From Aquibacillus rhizosphaerae (GTDB lineage: Bacteria > Bacillota > Bacilli > Bacillales > Amphibacillaceae), in assembly GCF_030282825.1 (NCBI RefSeq), contig NZ_JASTZU010000058.1, positions 310,001-374,000 of the forward strand: DNA of 64,000 nt. The letters run 5' to 3'. The translations under genes were made by a program, and so were the position numbers. The notes under the pieces were generated by a model. That model was not told where the DNA came from. It saw nothing but the letters and a program-made list of their open reading frames with translations, and searched no databases. Numbering within the stretch: the stretch's first letter is position 1; each line of letters opens with the position of its first letter. This document shows, in pieces, positions 18,328-27,138 of this stretch.

Positions 18328-19716
18328 ATGATTTATAAAACTGAACAAGAACTGTTAGATAAAGCCAAACAAGCTGAAGGAAGAACATTTGAAGAAATTG
18401 ATAAAAGTGGCAGAATCGAAAATGGTAAGGCAAAAGGACAGCTCGGTCAAATAATCGAAGAAAGCTTCTTTGGATATGAAATTAACTCAAAAAGTGAAGC
18501 TGACTTTACCAATTTAGGAATTGAATTAAAGGTAACACCTATTAAAAAAAATAAAAATGGAACTCTATCTTCTAAGGAAAGACTAGTTTTAAACATCATT
18601 AACTATCACAAGGAAGTTCTTGAAAGCTTTGAAACATCAAGCTTTTGGCGCAAAAATAAAACAACGTTAATTCTCTTTTATGAATGGATTCCTGAATTGG
18701 TTAGAGGAGATTATAAAGTAATTAAATCCTACCTACATAAGTATCCTGAAGAAGATTTGGAAATTATCAGGCAAGATTGGGAGGTTATTGTTAGAAAGAT
18801 AAAATCTGGTTTAGCTCATGAAATTTCAGAAGCTGATACCAATTATTTAGCTGCCTGCACAAAGGGAGCAAATAGAAACTCACTAAGAACACAGCCTTAC
18901 AGTGATCAAATGGCAATGCAAAGAGCTTATTCCCTTAAACAAAGTTATATGACTGCAATCGTTCGTAAAGAAATAAAACAAGAAGATTTAATCCGGTTTA
19001 CTTCATCTAAAGAACTAAAGAAAAAATCATTATTTCAATTATTACTAGATAAGTTTGACCCCTATAAAGGATTCACGCTTGAACAAATAGCTTCAAGAAC
19101 CGGATTGGAGGTCAATACTAAATCCAAACATTTCCTTCAAGAGTTGGTAAGTGGATTATTAGGTATAAGGGGAACTAAATTAGATCAAATTGAGGAATTT
19201 GCAAAAGCAAACATAGAAATCAAGACAGTTCGTCTCGAACCAGACAGCTTTCCCAAAGAGCATATGTCCTTTAAAAATATAGACTTTACCGAGTGGTTAA
19301 AAGAAGAGTGGAATGAAAGTTGGCTTAAAAACCACTTTGAAGAAACAAAGTTCTTGTTTGTAGTATTTCATTACAAAGAAAGCAAAAATGAAAACCCTGA
19401 CAGACAACTTTATTTTAGTGGCATAACACTATGGAACATGCCTATGTATCAAATAGAAGGGAAATTAAAAGAATTTTGGTTCCATGTTCAAAATCTGATA
19501 AACAATGGAATTGAGTTAGAATCTATTCCACAAAAGAATCGAACGATTGTAAAAAATAACCTCCCTAAACCCGGTTCCAATGGACTATGCCATATCAGAC
19601 CCAAAGCAAGAGATGGAAAAGATAAAATTATGTTACCAGATGGACGCTACATTACCAAGCAAGCTTTTTGGTTAGATAGAACCTATATAGCGGAAATTAT
19701 TCATAAAAATTTGTAG
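18328..19716 (+). CDS. Sau3AI-like type II restriction endonuclease (GATC)
   Basis: A 462-residue double-domain enzyme. The N-terminal MutH-type half has ADFTNLGIELKVTP with D59, E66 and K68, the metal-binding triad. The C-terminal half (TKFLFVVFHYKE, CHIRPKARDGKD, ITKQAFWLDRTYIAE) lacks the triad and corresponds to the allosteric DNA-binding half of Sau3AI. AAAGGAGC precedes the ATG. With the methylase upstream it forms a full restriction-modification pair, expected to cut unmethylated GATC. It is a paralogue of the orphan enzyme at 6930. Confidence 0.92.
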   Translation: MIYKTEQELLDKAKQAEGRTFEEIDKSGRIENGKAKGQLGQIIEESFFGYEINSKSEADFTNLGIELKVTPIKKNKNGTLSSKERLVLNIINYHKEVLESFETSSFWRKNKTTLILFYEWIPELVRGDYKVIKSYLHKYPEEDLEIIRQDWEVIVRKIKSGLAHEISEADTNYLAACTKGANRNSLRTQPYSDQMAMQRAYSLKQSYMTAIVRKEIKQEDLIRFTSSKELKKKSLFQLLLDKFDPYKGFTLEQIASRTGLEVNTKSKHFLQELVSGLLGIRGTKLDQIEEFAKANIEIKTVRLEPDSFPKEHMSFKNIDFTEWLKEEWNESWLKNHFEETKFLFVVFHYKESKNENPDRQLYFSGITLWNMPMYQIEGKLKEFWFHVQNLINNGIELESIPQKNRTIVKNNLPKPGSNGLCHIRPKARDGKDKIMLPDGRYITKQAFWLDRTYIAEIIHKNL

Positions 19717-19733
19717 AAATAATTATATATATA

Positions 19734-19771
19734 TTTATAAAAAAACCTTAGGAAAAACAAATCCTAAGGTT
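19734..19771 (-). terminator. Terminator of spoIIQ
   Basis: A 10-bp stem (AACCTTAGGA / TCCTAAGGTT) with a short loop; on the minus strand it is followed by a run of T. It ends spoIIQ transcription and separates it from the convergent nuclease gene. Confidence 0.8.
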
Positions 19772-19807
19772 CAACTATTTATGTCATATCTATTTTAATT
19801 CTATGTT

Positions 19808-20614
19808 TTAATTTACCATTTTCTCGTTGTCCTCTTCATCTGGTTCAACTTCATCTGTTGTAGTTGATGTTTCCTGATTAGACTGGTCGGAATCTTCTTC
19901 TACTTTAGAGACTGTGACGTCACTCATAGACTGATTGAAGTAATCTTCTGGGTTGACAGGTTCTCCGTTTTTTCTTAATTGAAAGTGAACATGTGTACCA
20001 CTAACTTGACCAAATAAGTTACGACCTGCTGATGCAATCGCATCTCCTTGCTTCACTTCCGCACCACTTTCTACTAGTACGTTTTCTAAACTAGCATAAT
20101 AAGTGGAAATATCATTACCGTGATCAATTTTGATTAGGTTCCCAAGTAATGGATCCTCTTTTACTTCTGTCACTGTTCCACTTAGCGATGCAGTAACATC
20201 AAAATTTTCACCATCAGCTGATGCAAAGTCTACTCCATCACTTTGGTAGTATTTATTGTCATATAGAACAAGTGCCTTTTCTTGATCTTCACTACCAGCT
20301 TCATAATCGTAAAACTTTGTTACAATTTCTGTTTGGTTTTCCTCTGCAACAGGCATTTTCACTATTTCTTGTTGACTAACAACAGGGTCAGAATCCTTAT
20401 CAAACTCTGATGGGTTACCAAAAGATTCATCATTTTCCAACTGTGATTGAGGCTCTTCATTCGCCTCCGGAATTTGATTATCTAGATTTTGGTACCATAG
20501 TACTGCTGATAACAACAACGCTGCCAGTGTTAAATATAATGCTGGAAAAAACCACTTTCTATTAACTATTTTTTTCTCATTTTTTTTGCTTTCTTCTTCT
20601 TTCATCGTCATCAC
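19808..20614 (-). CDS. spoIIQ: Stage II sporulation protein Q (SpoIIQ), LytM-domain protein
   Basis: 268 residues with a membrane segment at about 25-43 (FFPALYLTLAALLLSAVLWY), an acidic linker, a LytM/M23 domain and an acidic tail. SpoIIQ is made in the forespore and its outer part binds SpoIIIAH of the mother cell, forming the engulfment zipper and feeding channel. The HxH pair is kept (GTHVHFQL), but the first zinc His of HxxxD is replaced (SDGVD). As in B. subtilis SpoIIQ, it is then probably not a peptidase. The start is MMTM; the second or third Met is also possible. It is a chromosomal gene amid acquired ones. Confidence 0.88.
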   Translation of the reverse strand: MMTMKEEESKKNEKKIVNRKWFFPALYLTLAALLLSAVLWYQNLDNQIPEANEEPQSQLENDESFGNPSEFDKDSDPVVSQQEIVKMPVAEENQTEIVTKFYDYEAGSEDQEKALVLYDNKYYQSDGVDFASADGENFDVTASLSGTVTEVKEDPLLGNLIKIDHGNDISTYYASLENVLVESGAEVKQGDAIASAGRNLFGQVSGTHVHFQLRKNGEPVNPEDYFNQSMSDVTVSKVEEDSDQSNQETSTTTDEVEPDEEDNEKMVN

Positions 20615-20739
20615 CTCTTGCTATCATAATGGACAGAATACAAGAGATTTATACATGAATGAAAAATTTATTTTTCCACAGTTCTGTAATATTATGCATT
20701 TTCTTTTATAATACCCTAACACGGAAAATATTACCATTT

Positions 20740-21330
20740 GGGTAGAAGTAACAGCTTTCAATCTCTCCACCCCATTTGTCTTCTCTTTAATTAATCCTGT
20801 GAGAAAGAAATTGGCTTATTAAGTAACCATGGGCGGCATGAATTTGCACACCGGTAAAACTCGCTTTTTTCAAAGTTCGCCGTATTTGTGAAAACATTGA
20901 ATTATCTCTTTAATTTCTACAGAAAAGAGTGCACGATATTGAATAAAAACTTTGCAGATTCGCACAAATGGAATTTCTGATGGGACCACCACTTCATCAA
21001 CAACACCTTTGAACACTACTTGATTACCATGATGATTAATTTACAGCCAAAACTGAGTATTATTTTTTATCCCAGCTTCGTCCCACTGTTAATATAAACC
21101 TATATGATTGTCGTTCTCTAAAACTACGTTTCTCGGTTCTTCTAAGCCTCTGCCATCAACCAGCACTTTTCCTGGAATAATTAATCCTACACCACCACTA
21201 TTGACCATATAGAGTTGGATAAAATTATTTGTTAGTAAATACTTGTTGGTATCCATGCCCTGACTGATTGATGATTTTAGGATTCTATTTTTAATAGTAA
21301 CGTTCTAATTTTTTAATGCATAAGATTCAG
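20740..21330 (-). pseudogene. Relic of an NADH:flavin oxidoreductase (old yellow enzyme family)
   Basis: The minus strand, in shifting frames, reads GGVGLIIPGKVLVDGRGLEEPRN near 21150-21210 and SFTGVQIHAAHGYLISQFLS followed by DKWGG near 20765-20880. These are hallmark pieces of the TIM-barrel flavin enzymes that reduce enals or nitro compounds. Stops and frameshifts interrupt it, and the sequence ends after WGGE, so roughly the C-terminal half is missing. It is a decayed and truncated gene upstream of spoIIQ. Confidence 0.75.
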
Positions 21331-21501
21331 ATAACTAACTGTTGTCTAAGGCCTTGCTTGGGTCATCTTTCAAAATTATCTTGTAGTGAACTGTATCAGC
21401 AGGTGAATGTGGTGATTTAAATCCAGTACACTTTCACCATCCATGCTTTGTCTAATTCAACAATTTACGAGTGGATGGGCACTCACAACTAATTAACAAA
21501 A

Positions 21502-21529
21502 TTGACAGTTAATGAATTTTTTGTAAAAT
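21502..21529 (+). promoter_or_regulatory. Sigma-A type promoter
   Basis: TTGACA, a 16-base spacer, then TAAAAT, about 40 bases before the ATG at 21568. It is close to the consensus vegetative promoter. Confidence 0.65.
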
Positions 21530-21567
21530 AGACAGGTTAGATAATTTTTAAAAAGCGCGGTCTTATA

Positions 21568-22096
21568 ATGTCAATTTCACGGTTTAGTGGATTATCAGCA
21601 GTAGTAAATTATATTAAAAATCATCAACTTAGTGATGCAGTGGTAAAAAGCGGTGAGTTAGATGAAATTAAACATTTTCTTGCAGAATTACTAGAACTAG
21701 CAATGAAACTAGATAATCTAAATATAGAACTAGATCTTAAAGCTAAAGTTGATGTCTCAGAATGGGTCCAATACGATAAAGATTTAGAAACATTAGTTAA
21801 ACAGATAAACGTTAAGTTGAAAAACAACCATAATTTCGCAACGTCTGCAATTTGCTAAAAAAAGTTTTTCTCAACAAATTGCTGATTGTCTTAAGAATCA
21901 ACAGTATACACAAGCAAGCGGCCTAAGATACCAACAAATCAAATTAAGAGATGAAATTGTTTTAACTTGGGTAGATTATTATTTAACAGGATCCACCAAA
22001 CTTGGTATTCTAGATCAAAAAATCGGACCGAATCCCACGGATACGGTTAAACGTTATCTTGAGGGGTTAAAGCAGGAAATACAATATAACGAGTAA
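21568..22096 (+). pseudogene. Unrecognised gene with one frameshift
   Basis: The first frame (96 residues, MSISRFSGLSAVVNYIKNHQ) stops at 21858. The next frame continues smoothly as ISQRLQFAKKSFSQQIADCL and ends with LEGLKQEIQYNE at 22096. Together they make a protein of about 175 residues that is helical and charged. The segment LKNQQYTQASGLRYQQIKLR faintly recalls a UVR motif, but this is weak. It has its own promoter upstream and terminator downstream, so it was an independent gene. The shift lies near 21830; a sequencing error is possible. Confidence 0.6.
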
Positions 22097-22102
22097 AAAT
22101 AG

Positions 22103-22130
22103 AGGACCCGACCTATGTGGTCCTTTTTTG
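22103..22130 (+). terminator. Short intrinsic terminator
   Basis: A 6-bp stem (AGGACC / GGTCCT) followed by TTTTTT, right after the frameshifted gene. Confidence 0.6.
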
Positions 22131-22166
22131 TTTATAAAATATTTATTTATCTAAAAAACAGCCCGA

Positions 22167-23372
22167 TTACTCAGGCTGTTCGAAATCCACTAATGTATAT
22201 TTCTCAAAATGATTCTCTTCGACATAATCATTTACAAATTCAATTTGTATAGTGGCTTTAATTTTACTCGGGACCTTGAATTGAAGATTGTTATTCTTTT
22301 TAAGGTCTTTAAACATTTTTGTAGACATTCTTCCCCCTATTTCCCCTATAGAAGTGGTGGTAATTCTAAATCTGTTATTAGTGGTATTTATTGAAGTTAA
22401 TACTCCTTCAACTTCCACTTCCTTAGAATACTTTTCACTCTTGTCTTTTAGGATCTTTTCTAAAATTTCCAGTTTTCCGTAGGAATCTTTATCGAATTTA
22501 ACTTCCCTTAATGCCATTTTAGTTTTTGTTTGAGCTTCAAAAGCTAATGAAAAGTCATTTTCTACAATATCTTTCAATAATTTTTTTACACTTTTTATTG
22601 TTTCAACAGAATATTCTTCATCAATGTCTACCTGTTCTTCAATTTCCACTGGACTTTTATGCTGAATATCATCTATTAATTCAAAAAGGTTGTTCAAAGA
22701 TTTTTCAGGTAATTCAAATAAATCTTCTTCTAAACTATCTGTCATTAAATAAACACCAAATGAAGATGGTTGAAAAGAGTCAACTCTCAAATTAATTTCA
22801 TGGTCAGGTCGCTGTCCAAGCAATTTTGAACCAATATCATAAGCCATATCATTGATAGATTTTTTCAGGTTCCCTAAAACATCTAGTAGTAGATTTAAAC
22901 TTATATCATGGCTGTTACTAGTATCTCTTAATACCATTTTAAACCTTGAACTATCAATGAGATCTTCTTCCACAGGTATAAATTTCTGTTTCGTAACATA
23001 ATCATATTCCACAAAGAAATCTTCTTCTGGAAAGCTTTCTTCATCAAAGTTATATTCTTCAACTAGCTCAAATTCAGCTTTTTTACTTGTTGGGATAGAA
23101 CTTAAAAAAAGATGAAATAAACGTTTTTTGCTATATAAATGATTTAACAACGATAAAACTGATAATCTTTGATCAATTAGGCCTTTTAATTCTTTACCTG
23201 TTATTCTTGCAAAGAGCCACTTATCAAGATTAACATCAATATCTTCTATATAATAATTTAAAAACAGCTCATTAGAGGGAGATTGGGAAATGAAGAATAA
23301 AGGAAAATCATAATATTCGAATATATGAAAAGCCTTATATTGCTTCAAGTCCGAATGTTTTATTTTTTTCAC
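22167..23372 (-). CDS. Uncharacterised 401-residue protein, second gene of a pair
   Basis: It starts at GTG with a ribosome binding site inside the end of the gene upstream, whose stop is one base away. The first 120 residues are rich in aromatics and hydrophobics (FHIFEYYDFPLFFISQSPSN, LFLNYYIEDIDV). The centre is acidic, with a run of Glu/Asp between 225 and 255. The C-terminus has a beta-rich segment (VEVEGVLTSINTTNNRFRI). It may belong to one of the DUF families seen next to small DNA-linked proteins, but I do not recognise it with confidence. No membrane segment or nuclease motif is visible. The tight pairing suggests the two products act together. Confidence 0.6.
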   Translation of the reverse strand: MKKIKHSDLKQYKAFHIFEYYDFPLFFISQSPSNELFLNYYIEDIDVNLDKWLFARITGKELKGLIDQRLSVLSLLNHLYSKKRLFHLFLSSIPTSKKAEFELVEEYNFDEESFPEEDFFVEYDYVTKQKFIPVEEDLIDSSRFKMVLRDTSNSHDISLNLLLDVLGNLKKSINDMAYDIGSKLLGQRPDHEINLRVDSFQPSSFGVYLMTDSLEEDLFELPEKSLNNLFELIDDIQHKSPVEIEEQVDIDEEYSVETIKSVKKLLKDIVENDFSLAFEAQTKTKMALREVKFDKDSYGKLEILEKILKDKSEKYSKEVEVEGVLTSINTTNNRFRITTTSIGEIGGRMSTKMFKDLKKNNNLQFKVPSKIKATIQIEFVNDYVEENHFEKYTLVDFEQPE

Positions 23373-23373
23373 C

Positions 23374-23742
23374 TCAATCTCCCTCTCCTAAAAAAGCTGG
23401 CAACATATTTACCCCTTCAAATACCCATAAATTTATATGTTTGTTTTCTATATTATGTATTCCACACTTTGCTGTGATTTTCCCTTGTGAGATTACCATC
23501 TTTCTAAATTTCTTATGTCTTCTAAGACTTTTGGCGGCTTCTGTCGTTGTGAAAAATGAAAGTGCTATTGCCCCACACTTATTCTCTTCCTTAAATGGAA
23601 TGTTTGCTTCTATATGATTTTCGAAGTCGTTTTCTTGAACAACTTCTTTCTTGGTATATCTGTAAACCGGTTCTAAATCCTCAGCCCCTGCATCTGACGG
23701 TGGGCAGCATTTGGGCATATCCGCCTGATTTTTAAAAACCAT
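23374..23742 (-). CDS. Uncharacterised 122-residue protein, first gene of a pair
   Basis: A small soluble protein with scattered cysteines (CC at 12-13, C57, C93), starting MVFKNQADMPKCCPPSDAGA. The centre, GAIALSFFTTTEAAKSLRRH, may be an alpha-beta unit. No known domain is visible. It is followed after one base by the 401-residue gene, so the pair is translationally coupled. Antiphage and toxin-antitoxin roles are both conceivable from size and context, but nothing in the sequence proves either. Confidence 0.55.
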   Translation of the reverse strand: MVFKNQADMPKCCPPSDAGAEDLEPVYRYTKKEVVQENDFENHIEANIPFKEENKCGAIALSFFTTTEAAKSLRRHKKFRKMVISQGKITAKCGIHNIENKHINLWVFEGVNMLPAFLGEGD

Positions 23743-24283
23743 TATTATATCCTTTCCCTTCTTATTTATTCATATACTCAAAGATTATGTATAAAAAAGT
23801 AAAAGTTATAAGTCAAATATACCAATGATTTTCAGAAATTTGCGGTTTTCGACGAAAGAAGACAAAATAATACACATTGCTATAAACAAAAAATAGCCCT
23901 CCCCCCCCGTTTAATTAAAGAGTGACTACATAGATAAAAGTTTAACTTTGCAAAATTTATTTTTATTAGTCGTTTAGGATTAGATCACTCCATCCCTCAT
24001 AGGAATACTAAACCTTGAGGACATGATAATTGTCATAGAACGCAATTGCTAGGTCGTTTTCTAGTTCTATTTTAATTTAGCAGTTTCAAAGATTGGACAA
24101 GTCAAAATGTCCCCTCTGACAATTAGTTATTTTACCACATTTTTTATAGACTTGTGACATATGTACAAAGCTAAACTCCGCAAACAAAAAAAGACACAAC
24201 TCGAATTGATATTCTGCCAATAAAATATAGATTCGTGTCAAAAAACACACGCTCGTAGCTTGTGGTCTTCCTTTCTTCCCAAA
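23743..24283. other. Intergenic, promoter-bearing region
   Basis: No gene is seen. It holds a C tract of nine near 23910, a near-palindrome ATGATAATTGTCAT at 24023-24036 resembling the XRE operator candidate, and a sequence near 24115-24140 similar to one near 42745 (GACAATTxGTTATTT). It probably carries promoters for the pair on the left and the XRE gene on the right. Confidence 0.45.
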
Positions 24284-24297
24284 TTGATAATTATCAA
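24284..24297 (+). promoter_or_regulatory. Perfect 14-bp palindrome, candidate XRE operator
   Basis: TTGATAATTATCAA is a perfect inverted repeat placed just upstream of the AAAGGAAG ribosome binding site of the XRE gene. A related site lies at the same place before the paralogue at 15707. Position and symmetry suit autorepression by a dimeric HTH protein. Confidence 0.55.
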
Positions 24298-24315
24298 TAA
24301 AAAGGAAGAATACTA

Positions 24316-24576
24316 TTGGATACTAAGAAAGCACTGATGAAACTTCTAGGAGATCGACTACGTGAAGCACGTAAGGCAAAACATCTTACTCATGAAGAAT
24401 TAGCAAAAAAAGCAAATTCAAATTATAATTACATAAGTGAAATTGAGCGTGGGCTAAAACTTCCAACCTTAGAAAAACTGATTAACCTCACTACCGCTTT
24501 AGAAATAAGTCTTTCTGAATTGTTTGTTGGATTTGAAGAAATACTAGAGGATAGTTCTGATAGACCTAACGAATAA
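24316..24576 (+). CDS. XRE-family transcriptional regulator
   Basis: An 86-residue helix-turn-helix protein with a TTG start. The HTH is at about 20-60 (LTHEELAKKANSNYNYISEIERGLKLP split over the two helices). It is a paralogue of the regulator at 15707: they share the opening M-D-x-K, the HTH core and the leader including the TTGATAATT site. It is followed by a broken small zinc-ribbon gene, not by an effector, so its present target is unclear. Probably a small repressor. Confidence 0.83.
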   Translation: MDTKKALMKLLGDRLREARKAKHLTHEELAKKANSNYNYISEIERGLKLPTLEKLINLTTALEISLSELFVGFEEILEDSSDRPNE

Positions 24577-24782
24577 TGAGAAGAAAACCTTCTAAAAATA
24601 TACAGCATCATATGTTTCTCAAAAAGAGTATAACTTGTAAATTTTCAAGCTTGCAGTTTCATGCGAATGCCATCACAATAATGGTACAACCAAAAAAATC
24701 AATTACAACAAAATAGCTTAAGATTTCATCATCAACTCTTTACTAATCAAATTATTAAAACTGCAGAAGAAGGTGGAAGAAA

Positions 24783-24928
24783 ATGGACAACAATAATTGC
24801 AATATACGCTGTCCTGTGTGTGGAAATCACATCGCAATGTGTCTAAGGAAATAGAAGCACATAAAAACACTATTGACTCCCAACACGCTTTAATAAGAGT
24901 CTTAGCTGAAAAAGTAAATAATATCTAG
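24783..24928 (+). pseudogene. Small zinc-ribbon-like gene with a frameshift
   Basis: AAGGTGG precedes an ATG at 24783 that opens MDNNNCNIRCPVCGN, with a CPxCG knuckle, and stops at 24854. The next frame continues as NVSKEIEAHKNTIDSQHALI and ends at 24928. Joined, they form a protein of about 48 residues with one zinc knuckle and a helix. Too short for certainty. Confidence 0.45.
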
Positions 24929-25047
24929 TAATTCAAATAAACCTCAACTTTTTTTTAAGATACTCATTCTTTCAGACAACCTGGGTCTGATTATATGAAT
25001 ATTTATTTTCAAAACTTATCTAAAATCATTTTATTTTAATTTTTAAC

Positions 25048-25527
25048 CTATCTTTTATTACCTCTAGTTTTATTATAGCCTTTATTAAATGAGTCATAGG
25101 TTTCAATTGCAGACTTTTCCAATTCATTTAAAGTACTGAAACCGCTATTTTTAAGAGCTATCATTTTGATTGTCCAAAAATCTCCGTATTTGTAATCAGC
25201 ATATACATCTCCGTTTCCTCTTCCAGTGAAATGACTGTTAACTCGATTTAATACTTGCTTTCCTTGTCCTACATAATATAAATCTTTAGATTGATTATAT
25301 AATATGTACACTCCTGAAAAGTTATAGTTATTGGAATACAGTGCTTTCCCTTTTCCACCGAAACTTTTATTTCTCATTTCTAAAAAATCTTCAGGTGTTA
25401 ACTCCAAAGTATTATTAGCTAGTTCAAAAATTTGTTTTCTAATTTTACTTTGCTCACGAGCTTGAAATAAAAAGACTAATAAAATAAATATTATAAGGCC
25501 AAATGATAGAAAGAATAAAAAATCCAC
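25048..25527 (-). CDS. Membrane-anchored GIY-YIG nuclease-domain protein
   Basis: 159 residues. Residues 2-22 form a strongly hydrophobic helix (FLFFLSFGLIIFILLVFLF) followed by positive charges, giving an N-terminal membrane anchor with a cytoplasmic body. The C-terminal GIY-YIG domain has GVYILY at 72-77, YVGQG at 85-89, R95, the acidic ELEKSAIE region and N152. Family members are single-metal DNA nucleases. A nuclease tied to the membrane could act on incoming DNA. A PD-(D/E)XK gene lies 90 bases upstream in the same direction. Confidence 0.8.
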   Translation of the reverse strand: MDFLFFLSFGLIIFILLVFLFQAREQSKIRKQIFELANNTLELTPEDFLEMRNKSFGGKGKALYSNNYNFSGVYILYNQSKDLYYVGQGKQVLNRVNSHFTGRGNGDVYADYKYGDFWTIKMIALKNSGFSTLNELEKSAIETYDSFNKGYNKTRGNKR

Positions 25528-25617
25528 GTAACCACCTCAATTATCGTGATATGTTTGTGTGTCGAACCAGATACAAAAACGATCCACCTTGCAGTATCTT
25601 CCCCCAGGTTGTTTTTC

Positions 25618-26100
25618 TTATAATAGCCCGATTTTTTCTAGATCCTCCCGTAATTCTTCACAAAAATCTACTTTTACTGAGCCATTTTGTTGTACCCAAA
25701 GTCGTATGAATCTCATACTATCTATTGATTTAATAATTTTTTGTACTCTTTCTCTTATTCTAGGGATATCTGGGTTTGCCATAGCTAACAAAGTATTTCT
25801 TTGGTTTAAACTATCATACTCCATCAGCTTACAAACCTGCATGTACGTGTGTGTTTTAATTTGGTTTGTGTCAAACACGATATCCTTGTTATGTTTATTT
25901 GCATGTGAACCTTTTGATTCAACATAAATCTTCCAAGTATCTTTGTACCCTTTCACATCAATTCCTGTTGCATTTCCATGTAGATAACTTACATTTTCAA
26001 AACCTAAAGCTTGTAGATGGTTAGCTACTGCTATATTTACTTCATCTTCATTCATCAAAAAGGGATCAGAAACAAGTAATTTAGAATTCAGTTTTGGCAC
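25618..26100 (-). CDS. Small PD-(D/E)XK nuclease-like protein
   Basis: 160 residues. After a helical start (NEDEVNIAVANHLQALGF, residues 18-35) comes GIDVKGY then WKIYVESKG, i.e. D48, E61 and K63, the restriction-endonuclease-fold signature, with E20 possibly contributing. This minimal architecture resembles Holliday-junction-resolvase-like or restriction nucleases. It shares direction with the membrane GIY-YIG gene and may be in one transcript with it. The substrate is unknown. Confidence 0.65.
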   Translation of the reverse strand: MPKLNSKLLVSDPFLMNEDEVNIAVANHLQALGFENVSYLHGNATGIDVKGYKDTWKIYVESKGSHANKHNKDIVFDTNQIKTHTYMQVCKLMEYDSLNQRNTLLAMANPDIPRIRERVQKIIKSIDSMRFIRLWVQQNGSVKVDFCEELREDLEKIGLL

Positions 26101-26177
26101 TATTTTAAATTCCCCTTCACAACGGATGTTGGTTGAAATAGACTTAATAAAGGTTTAATGGAATCTCCTTTTGGGTA

Positions 26178-26765
26178 TTATTCTTTGTTTTCTCCAGGAT
26201 CAAACATTAATTTGAGGGTGGCAAGATTTGTCATAGCTGAGTTTAAACTGTAATTAGCACTTTCTAACCACTGTTTTCCTTCATCTGCTTTTTCTAAGCT
26301 ATCCGTGTCAAGGTACTCCATCATATGTTCATAAGCAAATTTTCTGTATTGAAAGGCTTCAGACAGACCTGAATCAACCGTATTAAACATTTCTGTTTCT
26401 GACTCATTGAAACCCTCGGGACTGGAAATTGGCATACTTTGTCCCTGCTCCATGAGGTCTCTTAATTTTTGGAAATTTTGGTACGATTCAAGTATTGATG
26501 GATCACTATTTGACAAAGTTTTAACAGCCTCATCAACTTTTTCAAAACTGTCAAAGAGCTGTATGACCTTTTCATAATAAGCCATAAACCTCTTCTGCTT
26601 TTCCTCTAAAGAAAGTTCCCCGACACTATCCATTTCATTAGATTTGCTATTGGACACATTAGAAACAGTTAATTGTTCGGTTTGATTACCGTTATTGTTC
26701 AAATTTAGTCCAACATACACCCCTAAGCCAATAACTACAATCAATGGAATGATATTCTTTTTCAT
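26178..26765 (-). CDS. Uncharacterised exported or membrane-anchored protein
   Basis: The ATG at 26765 (MKKNIIPLIVVIGLGVYVGL) follows GAGAGGTCGAG and is preferred to the ATG nine codons upstream. One N-terminal hydrophobic segment is followed by a low-complexity linker rich in Asn and Ser and then by a helical domain of about 140 residues. There is no lipobox Cys, so it is probably a signal-anchored extracellular protein. The family is not recognised. Its upstream region resembles that at 29145-29215, a partial duplicate. Confidence 0.6.
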   Translation of the reverse strand: MKKNIIPLIVVIGLGVYVGLNLNNNGNQTEQLTVSNVSNSKSNEMDSVGELSLEEKQKRFMAYYEKVIQLFDSFEKVDEAVKTLSNSDPSILESYQNFQKLRDLMEQGQSMPISSPEGFNESETEMFNTVDSGLSEAFQYRKFAYEHMMEYLDTDSLEKADEGKQWLESANYSLNSAMTNLATLKLMFDPGENKE

Positions 26766-27138
26766 TTCTCGACCTCTCTCTACTTCATTCATTTCAAAAT
26801 ATTACATTTATTTTAGCATAAATATCCAATTTGTTTCTGTTTTATATCTTCTGTACGAAAATTCGACAATTTGATAGAAATTACAATTAATTACAATTTT
26901 ACTAATATACGATGTAATAACATTTATCGACAAGCACCTTTGTCGGATCCTTCCCGCACAGTAAACTTACAAAGTTTATACTTTGATCACAAAAAAAAGA
27001 GACACCCCATTCTAGAGTGTCCTACCGTGCAAGATTGCTTCATGTTCATTGAACTCTATCTTCCCTAAAGTTCTTGTTTATTTAAATGATTAGCAAGTTG
27101 CACTTTCATTTTAATTTGGACTCAAAAGACCTAGCGGT

